Below are positions 42,852 to 51,869 of a DNA stretch of 64,000 nucleotides, piece by piece. The stretch spans positions 4,429 through 68,428 of the forward strand of contig NZ_LGEA01000115.1 in assembly GCF_001280065.1 (NCBI RefSeq), written 5' to 3'. Positions within the stretch are counted from its first letter, which is position 1. The number at the start of each line of letters is the position of its first letter. The notes below the pieces were generated by a model. The model saw only the letters and a program-made list of their open reading frames with translations. It did not search any database and had not been told where the DNA came from. Source of the stretch: Streptomyces sp. NRRL B-1140 (lineage in GTDB: Bacteria > Actinomycetota > Actinomycetes > Streptomycetales > Streptomycetaceae). The translations under genes and the position numbers were made by a program.

Positions 42852-43646
42852 ATGCCGACCCGAATCCGCGCCCAGAAGCACCCCCACGACGACGCCCCCG
42901 ACACCGCCGAGGCCTTCCGCAGGCTCACCTCGATGCCCGCCGGCCCGGAGCGCGACGCCCTCCGCGACGAGATCGTCGAGGCCTGGCTGCCCATGGCCGA
43001 CCGTCTCGCCGGACGCTTCCGCAGCCGCGGCGAGAACTACGAGGACCTGCGCCAGGTAGCGGCCCTCGGCCTGGTCAAGGCCGTCGACCGGTACGACCCC
43101 GACCGCGGCCACGCCTTCGAGAGCTACGCCGTACCGACCATCACCGGAGAGATCAAGCGGCACTTCAGGGACCACATGTGGACCCTGCACGTGCCCCGCC
43201 GCGTCCAGGATCTGCGCAACCGGGTGCGGGCCGCCGGCCAGGACCTGTCCCAGAGCATCGCCGGCCGGCAGCCCACCGTGGCCGAGCTCGCCGCACACGC
43301 CGGCATGAGCGAGGAGGACGTCCGGGCCGGCCTGGAGGCGCTGGAGAGCTTCTCTGCGCTGTCCCTGGACGCGGAGCTGCCCGGCAGCGAGGACGGGTAC
43401 TCCCTGAGTGACGCGCTGGGCTCCACCGACCCCGCCCTGGACACGGTCGTCGACCGCGAGTCCGTCAGGGCGCGGCTGGCCGCCCTGCCCGAGCGGGAGA
43501 GGGCGATCCTGTACATGCGGTTCTTCGACGACATGACGCAGAGCCGGATCGCCGAGGAGCTGGGGATCTCGCAGATGCATGTCTCACGGCTGATCAGCCG
43601 GTGCTGCGGGCGGGTGCGGGAGCAGGTCATGCGGGACGTCGCCTAG
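42852..43646 (+). CDS. SigB/SigF/SigG-type RNA polymerase sigma factor
   Basis: The 264-residue protein is a group 3 sigma factor of the SigB/SigF/SigG class: region 2 ENYEDLRQVAALGLVKAVDRYDPDRGHAFESYAVPTITGEIKRHFRDH, region 3 VPRRVQDLRNRVRAAGQDLSQSIAGRQPTVAELAAHAGMSEEDV, region 4 ALPERERAILYMRFFDDMTQSRIAEELGISQMHVSRLI. These direct general stress or sporulation transcription and are usually held by an anti-sigma factor, but no such gene is adjacent. The leader has an inverted pair AAGCACTC (42680-42687) and GAGTGCTT (42724-42731). ATG 42852 has only a weak ribosome site. Confidence 0.94.
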   Translation: MPTRIRAQKHPHDDAPDTAEAFRRLTSMPAGPERDALRDEIVEAWLPMADRLAGRFRSRGENYEDLRQVAALGLVKAVDRYDPDRGHAFESYAVPTITGEIKRHFRDHMWTLHVPRRVQDLRNRVRAAGQDLSQSIAGRQPTVAELAAHAGMSEEDVRAGLEALESFSALSLDAELPGSEDGYSLSDALGSTDPALDTVVDRESVRARLAALPERERAILYMRFFDDMTQSRIAEELGISQMHVSRLISRCCGRVREQVMRDVA

Positions 43647-43862
43647 CGCCGCCGGGGTGATGTGGTCGCGCGGGTGCGGAGCCGGGGTGGCTCGGCGCGC
43701 CGACGCGGCGGAGCCGCACACGCCACCGTCCCGCGTCCCCGCGGCGCTCCGCGTTCACCCGTTTGAATGGCACTGTCCCGCCAATGGGGCCTCGCCGCGC
43801 GCAACGCCACCAAGGCCTGGCTGTCATGGCAGAGGGGTAACACCACCGAAGGAGTCCCCTCG

Positions 43863-44540
43863 ATGCGCCGCAGCCTGTACGCCCTGTCCGTTTCCGTCCT
43901 GGCGGGCTCAGCCCTCGTGGGCTTCGCGCCGGCCGAATTCTCCGAACCGGCCGCCGAGGTCAGTCCCGCCACCGTCCAGCCCGGAGGCACGCTCACCGTC
44001 TCGGTCAGCTGCGACCCGACCGAAGGGCCGCCGCCCGACAGCATCGACGCCACCTCGCAGGCCTTCGAGGAGGGCACGGTGCCGCTGCAGCTCGTCACCG
44101 GCAACGACGACGAGGTGTCCGGCCCGGCCTACCGCGGCACGGCCCTGATCTCCTCGGCGGAAAGCTTCGAGGGTGACCCGGACGCGCAGGGGGAGGACTC
44201 GGCGTGGACCGTCGACGGCACCTGCCCGGCCGCCCCCGGCGGCGAGGGCACACCGTGGAGCGCGACGTTCACCGTGACCCACGGCTCCCCACCCCACAAG
44301 CCGTCGCACCGGCCCGCGGACCCACCCGCCCACAAGCCCTGCCCCGAGCCCCCGCACGGCCACGAACCGCAGCACACCGACTGCGAACCGGCGGCTGTCC
44401 AGCGTGGGGTACGGGCCGGTGACGGCGGCGCCTTCAACGACTCCGTGCCGGCCCTGGCGGCGGGCGGGGTTCTGATCGCGGGCGCGTTCGGCGCCGCCGT
44501 GCACCGGCTGCGCAACCGGGAGAGCGACCCCCACCGCTGA
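43863..44540 (+). CDS. secreted cell-surface protein of unknown function
   Basis: The 225-residue product has a signal peptide (MRRSLYALSVSVLAGSALVGFAPAEF), an Ig-like beta domain (SPATVQPGGTLTVSVSCDPTEG...WSATFTVTH), a Pro/His-rich linker (PPHKPSHRPADPPAHKPCPEPPHGHEPQH) and a C-terminal membrane helix (ALAAGGVLIAGAFGAAVHRLRNRE). It is probably anchored in the membrane with the domain outside. No sortase motif is seen. ATG 43863 follows GAAGGAG. No partner is apparent. Confidence 0.8.
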   Translation: MRRSLYALSVSVLAGSALVGFAPAEFSEPAAEVSPATVQPGGTLTVSVSCDPTEGPPPDSIDATSQAFEEGTVPLQLVTGNDDEVSGPAYRGTALISSAESFEGDPDAQGEDSAWTVDGTCPAAPGGEGTPWSATFTVTHGSPPHKPSHRPADPPAHKPCPEPPHGHEPQHTDCEPAAVQRGVRAGDGGAFNDSVPALAAGGVLIAGAFGAAVHRLRNRESDPHR

Positions 44541-44765
44541 CCTCCCGGGCCCGGTCCGCCGCCCCGGACGGGAGCGGCTTCCCCGGCCGGGCCCGCTCAT
44601 GCTGTGACCCTCACGACCCGGCTGGTGCCCATGAGGCGGCGGCACGCGGGGTACTCGGTGGCCGAGGGGACGAGCCGCGCCGTACGGACCACCCGGCAGC
44701 GCACGGCGCACGCGCCGGGGCGGCACGACACGGCGGCACCAGGCACTGGCACTGCGGAGGTACGG

Positions 44766-46013
44766 ATGCGGCGGACGGCCCCCGAAGGTCACGGCCCCGT
44801 CCGGTTCGGGCCCCCGCTCCCCGACGACGGGCTGCCGGTCCTGCCGGAGCTGTCCGCGGTGCTCGCCGCCGCGGCGTCCCGGGGCAGCCACGAGCCGGTC
44901 GGCGGCAACCGGACTCTGCGCGAGGCCGCCTGCGGTTACTGGGACCGGCGCGGACTGCGCTGCGACCCGGACCGGGTGGCGTCCGCACCCGGCGCGCCCG
45001 CCCTGCTGCTCGCCCTGACCGCCGCCCTCGGCGGCGACGTCCTCGTGCCGAGACCCTGCGCCGCCTGGTGGGCGCCGTACGCACGTCTGCTGGGGCGCCC
45101 CGCGTTCCACGTGCCGACCCCGCCGGAGAGCGGCGGGGTACCCGACCCGTACGCCCTGCTGGAGACCGTGCGCCGGGTCCGCGCCGAGGGCGGCGACCCG
45201 CGACTGCTGGTGCTGTCCGTCGCCGACGATCCCACCGCGACCGTCGCCCCTCCCGAACTGCTCCACGAGACCGTCGAGGCCGCACAGGGGGAGGGCCTGC
45301 ACCTGGTCAGCGACGAGACCTGGCGCGACACCCTGCACGATCGGCACGAGACGGTGCTGCTCAGCCCCGCCGAGATGGTGCCCGACCGGGTCACCGTCGT
45401 CACCGACCTGGCCGGAGCCCTGCTCCCGGCCGGCTGGCCCGCCGCCGTGGCGCGCTTCCCGGCCGGGGAGAACGGAGCCGGCCTCCACGCACGCGTCCTC
45501 GACGTCCTCACCGCCCTCGACGCCCGCGTCGCCGCACCCGTCGCCGCGGCGGCCGGGTACGCCCTCGGGGAGCCGGACGCGGTCACGGCGCGCGTGACGG
45601 CCGCCGTGCGCCTGCACGCGCTCCTGGCCGCCGCGGCGCACACCGCCGTCGTCGCCGCGGGTGCCCTCGCCCGGCCCCCGCGGTCGGGCCGCCACCTGTA
45701 CGTGGACCTGGCCCCGCTGAGCCCCGCGCTGACCGCGCACGGCATCGGTGACGCACAGGAACTGGAAGACTTCCTCTCCGCACGCCTCGCCATGCCCGCC
45801 CCGGGCGGGCACCGCTTCGGCGACGACCTCGAAGCGCCGCGCGTGCGGCTTGCCACCGGCGCACTGCTGGCCGGTTCCGACAGGGAACGCGCGGAATGCC
45901 TCACCTCACCCACACCGTTGGAACTGCCGCACGTGCACCACGCGTTGATCCGACTCAGGTCGGTCTTCGACGATCTCCGCGACGACGCTGAGCGATGGGA
46001 GCCTCCCCGATGA
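44766..46013 (+). CDS. aminotransferase-fold protein lacking the PLP lysine
   Basis: The 415-residue protein follows the class I/II aminotransferase pattern: GSHEPVGGNRTLREAACGYWDRRGLRCDPDRVASAPGAPALLLALTAAL, DDPTATVAPPELLHETVEAA (NPTG equivalent) and LVSDETWRD with Asp183. At the Schiff-base lysine position the motif reads TDLAGALLPAGWP with Ala216 where SxSK normally has Lys. It may be inactive or have a changed role. The start ATG 44766 follows GGAGGTACGG. The ATGA at its end overlaps the MBL-fold gene, so the two are coupled. Confidence 0.75.
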   Translation: MRRTAPEGHGPVRFGPPLPDDGLPVLPELSAVLAAAASRGSHEPVGGNRTLREAACGYWDRRGLRCDPDRVASAPGAPALLLALTAALGGDVLVPRPCAAWWAPYARLLGRPAFHVPTPPESGGVPDPYALLETVRRVRAEGGDPRLLVLSVADDPTATVAPPELLHETVEAAQGEGLHLVSDETWRDTLHDRHETVLLSPAEMVPDRVTVVTDLAGALLPAGWPAAVARFPAGENGAGLHARVLDVLTALDARVAAPVAAAAGYALGEPDAVTARVTAAVRLHALLAAAAHTAVVAAGALARPPRSGRHLYVDLAPLSPALTAHGIGDAQELEDFLSARLAMPAPGGHRFGDDLEAPRVRLATGALLAGSDRERAECLTSPTPLELPHVHHALIRLRSVFDDLRDDAERWEPPR

Positions 46014-47062
46014 CGCAGCAGTCCGAGTCGACCGCCAGCGCGACCCCCCGGGCAGCCGACGAGCCCGTGCTCCCGTCGCCCCTCGCACCCCCGTATCCGC
46101 CCCTGGCCGAACCCCGGCCCCTGGCCGAGCGGCGGGTGTGGCCGCGCACCTTCCACGACCGGCTGACCGCGCCGCTCCCGGGGCTGAAGGCCATGGCCCG
46201 CTTTGCCCGCGAGGGCGCGGTGAGACCCGGCCCGCAGGGCCTGGCCGACATCCCCCGGCTCCCCTACGCCCCGGCTCCGCTGCCCCGCGTCGACGCCCGC
46301 ACCGTCGCCGTCACCTGGGCGGGCCACGCCAGTTGGGTGCTGCGCATCGGCGGCCTGACGGTCCTCACCGACCCGGTCTGGTCCCGCCGCATCCTCGGCA
46401 CGCCCGCGCGCATCACCCCCGTCGGCGTCCCCTGGGAGGACCTGCCGCGCATCGACGCAGTCGTCATCAGCCACAACCACTACGACCACCTCGACGCCCC
46501 CACCCTGCGCCGACTGCCGCGCGACACCCCGGTGTTCGTCCCGGCCGGGCTCGCCCGCTGGTTCCACCGCCGCCGCTTCACACGCGTGACGGAGCTCGAC
46601 TGGTGGGAGGCGGCCGAACTGGACGGCGTACGCTTCGACTTCGTTCCGTCCCACCACTGGTCCAAGCGCAGCCTCACCGACACCTGCCACAGCCTGTGGG
46701 GCGGCTGGGTCCTCACCGACCGGGACGGCCAACGCGTCTACTTCGCGGGCGACACGGGCTACGGCCACTGGTTCTCCCGCATCGGCCGCCGCTACCCCGG
46801 AATCGACCTGGCCCTCCTGCCCATCGGCGCCTACGACCCCCGCTGGTGGCTCCGTGACGTCCACTGCGACCCGGAGGAGGCGGTCCGCGCGGCCCAGGAC
46901 CTGGGCGCGGCCCGGATGGCCCCCATGCACTGGGCGACGTTCGTCCTGTCGGCCGAGCCGGTCATGGAGCCCCTGACGCGGGTGCGGGCGGCCTGGGAGA
47001 AGGCGGGCCTGCCCCGGGAGAACCTCTGGGACATGCCGGTCGGCGCGTCAAAGGTGCTGTAG
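46010..47062 (+). CDS. MBL-fold metallo-hydrolase (NAPE-PLD-like)
   Basis: The 350-residue product has the metallo-beta-lactamase metal motif SHNHYDHLD (His155, His157, Asp159, His160), further VTWAGHASWVLRIGGLTVLTDPVW and YFAGDTGYGHWF, the pattern of N-acyl-phosphatidylethanolamine phospholipase D and its bacterial homologues. It is probably a phospholipid or lactone hydrolase. The start at 46010 is taken from the ATGA overlap; an ATG at 45995 in the same frame is also possible. It is coupled to the lysine-less aminotransferase-like gene. Confidence 0.88.
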   Translation: MTQQSESTASATPRAADEPVLPSPLAPPYPPLAEPRPLAERRVWPRTFHDRLTAPLPGLKAMARFAREGAVRPGPQGLADIPRLPYAPAPLPRVDARTVAVTWAGHASWVLRIGGLTVLTDPVWSRRILGTPARITPVGVPWEDLPRIDAVVISHNHYDHLDAPTLRRLPRDTPVFVPAGLARWFHRRRFTRVTELDWWEAAELDGVRFDFVPSHHWSKRSLTDTCHSLWGGWVLTDRDGQRVYFAGDTGYGHWFSRIGRRYPGIDLALLPIGAYDPRWWLRDVHCDPEEAVRAAQDLGAARMAPMHWATFVLSAEPVMEPLTRVRAAWEKAGLPRENLWDMPVGASKVL

Positions 47063-47068
47063 ATGTGC

Positions 47069-47114
47069 AAGGGGCGCGGGGAACTGCGCGGACAGCCACC
47101 ACGCACCCGCACCC
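47069..47114. repeat. dispersed intergenic repeat, copy B
   Basis: AAGGGGCGCGGGGAACTGCG then CGGACAGCCACCACGCACCCGCACCC lies just after the MBL gene stop, between convergent genes. The core GCGCGGGGAACTGCGC recurs in copy C. This is a common intergenic motif family in Streptomyces as I remember it. Confidence 0.7.
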
Positions 47115-47141
47115 CGAAGGGCAACCGCAACCCTTACGGCG

Positions 47142-47789
47142 CTACCGAACCCGCCGCACCACGGCCGGCACCGCACTGATCACCAACGTCAGCCCGATCG
47201 CCGCCACCACACCCTCCCACGGCTCGTCGAACAGCGACCCCCCGAGAATCCCGATCAACTGATACGTCACGGTCCACGCCAGACACGCCGGGAAGTTCCC
47301 CCGGGAGAACCTCCGCAGCGGCCACTCCGCCAGCAGACACGCCAGCATCACCGGAATCCGCCCGGCCGGCACCAGCCGGGACAACACCAGCACGGCGACC
47401 CCGTGCGCGGCCAGTTTCTCCTGTGCCTGCTCCAGCCGGTCCTCCGGCGCCCGCGACCGGATCGCCTCCAGCCACCGCGACCCGTTCTTCGAATTCAGTC
47501 CGCGCCGCCCCAGCCAGTACAGCGCCGCATCACCCAGGAACGCCGCCAGCGACGCCGTCACGAACACCATCGCCAGCGAGAACGGCGCCGTCCGGTGCAC
47601 GGCGACCACCGCCGCCGAACTCACCAGCGCGCCGGTAGGGATCACCGGCACCAGCGCCCCGGCCAGCACCAGCACGAAGAGCGTCGGATAGCCGATCGCC
47701 TGCTGTGTGGACGCCGGGACCACGGACGCCGGGGTGACAGCCGAGACCGCGAGCAGGGGCGTGAGCGCCGCGGGCGCGGACCAGTTCAC
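47142..47789 (-). CDS. DedA-family (VTT domain) membrane protein
   Basis: The 215-residue protein is a multi-pass membrane protein with the VTT/DedA pattern: QAIGYPTLFVLVLAGALVPVIPTGALVSSAAVVAV, AFLGDAALYWLGRRG, and the conserved VLSRLVPAGRIPVMLACLLAEWPLRRFSRGNF. DedA proteins flip or transport phospholipids such as undecaprenyl phosphate. GTG 47789 overlaps the MBL gene stop (GTGA), so the two are coupled. Confidence 0.9.
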   Translation of the reverse strand: MNWSAPAALTPLLAVSAVTPASVVPASTQQAIGYPTLFVLVLAGALVPVIPTGALVSSAAVVAVHRTAPFSLAMVFVTASLAAFLGDAALYWLGRRGLNSKNGSRWLEAIRSRAPEDRLEQAQEKLAAHGVAVLVLSRLVPAGRIPVMLACLLAEWPLRRFSRGNFPACLAWTVTYQLIGILGGSLFDEPWEGVVAAIGLTLVISAVPAVVRRVR

Positions 47790-48559
47790 CGCGCGGCCTC
47801 GAGGCGCACGCTCTCCCCGTGCCCGAGCCGGTGCACCGAAACCGCCGGCGCGTGCCGGGCCGCGAGCCGGACGAACTCGTCCCCGGGCGCGTGGAACTCG
47901 TGGGGGCGCACGGCGTCCATGCCGATCGGCCAGTACGTGCCGTAGTGCACCGGCACCGCACTGCGCGGCGCCAGCCGTGCCAGCGCCTGCGCCGCCCGGC
48001 CCGCGTCCAGGTGCCCCTCGCCCAGGTACGGTCCCCAGCCGCCCACCGGCAGCAACGCCACCTCGACCGGCCCGACCTCCTTCGCCATGTCGTCGAACAG
48101 GCCCGTGTCCCCGGCGAAGTACGTCCGGGCCTCGCCGGATATGACATAGCCGAGCGCGGGGGAGCGGTGCGGCCCGAACGGCAGCCGCCGCCCGTCGTGC
48201 CGCGCGGGCACGGCCCGTACGACGATGTCGCCGACCGGCGTCTCCTCGCCGGGCGCCACCTCGCTCACCCGCAGGTGCGTGAGCCGGCGCAGACCCGGCA
48301 CAGCCCGGCGCGCACCCCGGGGCACGAGCAGGCGCGTGCCCTCGGCGAGCCGCATCAGCGACGGCACGTGCAGGTGGTCGGCGTGCAGATGCGACACCAG
48401 CGCCACGTCCGCGTGCGGGGCGCCCGGGGGCGGCAGCGCGCCGCGCCGGCGCCGCAGGTGTGCGAGCCGGCGTGCGAACAGGGGATCCGTGAGCACGCGC
48501 ACATTCGAATCCTCGACGGTGCAAGTGGCGTGACCCCACCAGGTGATCTCCACCGGCAC
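47786..48559 (-). CDS. MBL-fold metal-dependent hydrolase (UlaG/RomA-like)
   Basis: The 257-residue protein starts PVEITWWGHATCTVEDSNVRVLTDPLF, has the metal motif SHLHADHLH, then YFAGDTGLFDDMAKEVGPVEVALLPVGGWGP and PVHYGTYWPIG. This is the UlaG-like subgroup of the metallo-beta-lactamase fold, which often acts on lactones or phosphodiesters. GTG 48559 follows GGAGG on the minus strand. It is coupled to the DedA gene by GTGA; the MBL gene at 46010 is only a related neighbour. Confidence 0.87.
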   Translation of the reverse strand: MPVEITWWGHATCTVEDSNVRVLTDPLFARRLAHLRRRRGALPPPGAPHADVALVSHLHADHLHVPSLMRLAEGTRLLVPRGARRAVPGLRRLTHLRVSEVAPGEETPVGDIVVRAVPARHDGRRLPFGPHRSPALGYVISGEARTYFAGDTGLFDDMAKEVGPVEVALLPVGGWGPYLGEGHLDAGRAAQALARLAPRSAVPVHYGTYWPIGMDAVRPHEFHAPGDEFVRLAARHAPAVSVHRLGHGESVRLEAAR

Positions 48560-48643
48560 TTCTTTGCCTCCTTCGCGCGACTCCCCCGAAGCCTACGTGC
48601 AGGAGTAGGGTCGGCGGCGAAACCGGAGGTGAGGGGGGACGCC

Positions 48644-49045
48644 ATGGTGCCGGTGCGGGTCACGGCGATCGCGAGTCTGACGCCGCTGGAGGAGCTGGAC
48701 GACGATCCGTTCCTCGTCGACTCCCGCAGTCAGCACGCCATGTGCGCCCGCTGGGCCGCCGAGCGGGGCTACGTGGTCAGCCGGGAGTTACTGGTCCGGG
48801 GGCTGCGGCCCGACCACGGCGCCTTGTGGGACGGCGTCCGGCCCGGCCTCGACCTGTTCGTCGCGCCCAGCCGGCGGGTCCTGGAGAGCGCGCTCGCCTC
48901 CGTCGAGGAATTCACCGCCGAATGCGCCCGGCGCGGTGTACGGGTGGAGACGGTGGGGCATGCGGAGCCTGCGTACGACGCGGCGATGAAGGCGTGCGTG
49001 CACCGGCGGCTGTCGATGCCGACGGCCGGCTACGACGGGCGCTGA
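48644..49045 (+). CDS. resolvase N-terminal-like ORF with a TTA codon, function unknown
   Basis: The 133-residue product vaguely resembles the N-terminal catalytic domain of serine recombinases (SRSQHAMCARWAAERGYVVSRELLVRG, LDLFVAPSRRVLESALASVEEFTAECARRGVRVETVG) but lacks a clear YxRVSt serine motif, so it is probably a degenerate or repurposed relative. TTA at 48788-48790 (codon 49) makes it bldA-dependent. ATG 48644 follows GGAGGTGAGGGG. It stands alone. Confidence 0.55.
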   Translation: MVPVRVTAIASLTPLEELDDDPFLVDSRSQHAMCARWAAERGYVVSRELLVRGLRPDHGALWDGVRPGLDLFVAPSRRVLESALASVEEFTAECARRGVRVETVGHAEPAYDAAMKACVHRRLSMPTAGYDGR

Positions 49046-49107
49046 CGCCGTCCCCTCACCGGTGTGCGGCCCGGGGACGAAACCGCCCGGCCGGGCGTTG
49101 AGACACT

Positions 49108-51234
49108 GTGGGGGAGGGCCCGCCGCGGCTGCGGGCCAGGGACGTGAGGTGGCTGGGCGTGCGGGGCGTGCGATGGCGGCGGGCCGCCAGTCAGGTGGGG
49201 CGGAGCGTCGCCGTGTGGGCGGTCTCCACCGTCACCATGCTCGTACTCGCCGGGATCCTCCCCGACTTCCGGCTCCGCTCGGAGAACGGCGACAGCGCGA
49301 CCGACATAGCCGTCACCGCGGCCTTCGGGGCCGGTGCCTTCGGTCTGCTGTCGGCCCTGGTCTGGCCGCTGCTCGTCCGGCTGCTGCTGCTCGTACCGGC
49401 GCTCGTACTCGGGCTGCTGGTCTTCTTCCTCAACGGCGCCCTGCTGCTGCTCGCCCTGCACCTGAACCCGGCCGAGCGCGGTGCCGCAGCGCCGGAGACC
49501 GCCGTCGTGGTCGCCGCCGTGATGTCCGCGGTGGCGTCCGCGACCGGCGCGGCCCTGGCCGTGCGGGACGACGACGCCTACCGCCGCAGGCTCTACCGCC
49601 TCTCCGACCGCCGCCGCCGGTCCGGCCCGCCCTCACCGGCCGGCCCCGGCACGGTCTTCGTGCAGCTAGACGGCGTCGGCCACGACACCCTGTTCGACGC
49701 CGTCGGCAAGGGCCTGATGCCCACGGTCGCCCGCTGGCTCGACGACGACGGTCTCGGCCGCCCCACCCACCGGCTCACTCCCTGGCGCACCGACTGGTCC
49801 AGCCAGACCGGCGCCAGCCAGCTCGGCATCCTGCACGGCAGCAACCACGACGTCCCCGCCTTCCGCTGGTACGAGAAGGACACCGGCGAGGTGGTCGTCT
49901 GCAACCGCCCGACCAGCGCCGCCGAACTCCAGCGCCGCGCCGTCGAGCACGCGGGGCACGGCGGGCTGCTCACCGTCGACGGTGCCAGCCGCGGCAACCT
50001 GTTCAGCGGCGGCGCCGAACAGCAGGCCCTCGTGCTGTCCATAGCGGCCCGCCGCCGCAGCCGGGAGAACCGTTCCCGGGCGGGCTACTTCGCCTACTTC
50101 TGCGATCCTGCCAACGCCGTGCGCACCGCGCTGTCCTTCATCGCCGAGGTCGGCCGTGAGATCGGCCAGTCCACCCGCGCGAGCCTGCGCAAGCAACGTC
50201 CTCGCGTCTCCCGCGGCGGCCTCTACCCCCTCGTCCGGGCCTTCGCGACGGTCGTCGAGCGGGACGTCGTCGTGGCCGCCGTGACCGGCGACATGCTCGT
50301 CGGCCGCACGGCCGTCTTCGCCGACCTGGTGGCCTACGACGAGGTCGCCCACCACTCCGGTCCCGCGAGCCGGGACGCGCAGAAGGTCCTCGAACGCCTC
50401 GACCGCTCGCTGGCCCTGATCGAGAACGTGGCCGAGCACGCCCCGCGTCCGTACCGGATCGTCGTGCTGTCCGACCACGGCCAGAGCCCGGGCGAGACCT
50501 TCCGCGCCCGATACGGCCTCACGCTCGGCGACCTGGTGCGGGCCGGCTGCGGCATGCCCGTACCGCGCAAGGCCGAGCGCACCCGCAGCGGCGCGGAGGC
50601 CCGCGCCGCCGTGCGCGCCGCCCTGCGCTTCCCCGTCGCGGAGGCAGGCGAGCAGCACCGGCCCGCGCGGGACTCCGAGCCGATCGTGCTGGCCTCCGGC
50701 AATCTCGGCCTGGTCTCCTTCCCGGACGTCCCGCACCGGATGAGCAAGGAGGAGATCGACGCCCGCCACCCCGCGCTGCTGCCGACCCTCGCCAACCATC
50801 CCGGCATCGGCTTCCTGCTGGTCCGCAGCGAGGAGCACGGCGGCGTCGTCCTCGGAGCGTACGGCGCGGAGATCCCGCTGGCCGACCTCGACGACGACCC
50901 CGGGCCGCTGGCCCCCTTCGGCCCGGGCGCGGCCGACGCGATACGCCGCACGCACTCCTTCCCGCACACCGCCGACATCATGGTCAACTCCTTCCACGAC
51001 CCCGCCGACGGCGAAGTCCTCGCCTTCGAGGAGCAGATCGGCTCCCACGGCGGCCTCGGCGGCGCCCAGGGCAGACCCTTCCTGCTGTCCCCGCTCGGCG
51101 TCTCCGCACCGGTCGGCGAGGGCGAGGAGCTCGTCGGCGCCGAGCACGTGCACCGGGTCCTGCGGCGCTGGCTGCGCGAGGCGAACGGACCGCAGGTGCC
51201 GCTGGAGGCCACCGAGGAGGAGCACGCCGCCTGA
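49108..51234 (+). CDS. membrane-anchored alkaline phosphatase-superfamily protein
   Basis: The 708-residue product has four N-terminal membrane segments (residues about 30-160, with holin-like LLPALVLGLLVFFLNGALLLLAL) and then a large domain of the alkaline phosphatase/nucleotide pyrophosphatase fold. Visible: VFVQLDGVGHDTL (first metal Asp), TDWSSQTGASQLGILHGSN with the Thr/Ser nucleophile region, VAYDEVAHHSG, and IVVLSDHGQSPGE. Such enzymes cleave phosphoester or phosphodiester bonds; the catalytic part probably faces one side of the membrane. GTG 49108 has a weak ribosome site. Confidence 0.82.
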   Translation: MGEGPPRLRARDVRWLGVRGVRWRRAASQVGRSVAVWAVSTVTMLVLAGILPDFRLRSENGDSATDIAVTAAFGAGAFGLLSALVWPLLVRLLLLVPALVLGLLVFFLNGALLLLALHLNPAERGAAAPETAVVVAAVMSAVASATGAALAVRDDDAYRRRLYRLSDRRRRSGPPSPAGPGTVFVQLDGVGHDTLFDAVGKGLMPTVARWLDDDGLGRPTHRLTPWRTDWSSQTGASQLGILHGSNHDVPAFRWYEKDTGEVVVCNRPTSAAELQRRAVEHAGHGGLLTVDGASRGNLFSGGAEQQALVLSIAARRRSRENRSRAGYFAYFCDPANAVRTALSFIAEVGREIGQSTRASLRKQRPRVSRGGLYPLVRAFATVVERDVVVAAVTGDMLVGRTAVFADLVAYDEVAHHSGPASRDAQKVLERLDRSLALIENVAEHAPRPYRIVVLSDHGQSPGETFRARYGLTLGDLVRAGCGMPVPRKAERTRSGAEARAAVRAALRFPVAEAGEQHRPARDSEPIVLASGNLGLVSFPDVPHRMSKEEIDARHPALLPTLANHPGIGFLLVRSEEHGGVVLGAYGAEIPLADLDDDPGPLAPFGPGAADAIRRTHSFPHTADIMVNSFHDPADGEVLAFEEQIGSHGGLGGAQGRPFLLSPLGVSAPVGEGEELVGAEHVHRVLRRWLREANGPQVPLEATEEEHAA

Positions 51235-51374
51235 CACCCGGCAGCGCATCCCGGGCCGCGCACACCGCCAGAGGGCAGGTCCTCCGCGTGAGTTGAGCCG
51301 TAGTGTGATCGGATGGGGGACACGGGGCCCGGCGACGGGCCCGCACGCGAGTCCGCACGCGAAAGGAAGAACTC

Positions 51375-51803
51375 GTGGCTACCACGCGCTCCGCACACAC
51401 CGTCTGGGAAGGCAACCTGCTCGAGGGCAGCGGTGTCGTCACCTTCGACTCCTCCGGTGCCATCGGCGAGCAGCCGGTCACGTGGGCCTCGCGCGCCCAG
51501 GAGGCGAACGGCAAGACCAGCCCCGAGGAGCTGATCGCCGCCGCCCACTCCAGCTGCTTCTCCATGGCCTTCTCCAACATCCTCAACAAGGCCGGGACGC
51601 CGCCCACCAAGCTCATCACCTCGGCCGACGTCTCCTTCCAGCCCGGCGAGGGCATCACCGGCATCCACCTCACCGTCGAGGGCACCGTCCCCGGCATCGA
51701 CGAGGCGGCCTTCCAGGCCGCCGCGGACGAGGCCAAGACCGGCTGCCCGGTCAGCCAGGCCCTCAAGGCGACGCCCATCACGCTGACCGCCAAGCTCGCC
51801 TGA
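51375..51803 (+). CDS. OsmC-family organic hydroperoxide reductase
   Basis: The 142-residue protein is an OsmC/Ohr-type peroxidase. The two redox cysteines are visible: Cys61 in AAHSSCFSMAFS and Cys124 in KTGCPVSQAL, at standard spacing. It opens SAHTVWEGNLLEGSGVVTF. It reduces organic hydroperoxides using thiols. GTG 51375 follows AAAGGAAGAA. Confidence 0.94.
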   Translation: MATTRSAHTVWEGNLLEGSGVVTFDSSGAIGEQPVTWASRAQEANGKTSPEELIAAAHSSCFSMAFSNILNKAGTPPTKLITSADVSFQPGEGITGIHLTVEGTVPGIDEAAFQAAADEAKTGCPVSQALKATPITLTAKLA

Positions 51804-51869
51804 GCTGTCGCCTCCCCGCCGCGCGGGCCCGCCCACCGGGGCGGCCCGCGCGGCCTCGGAACGACGACC

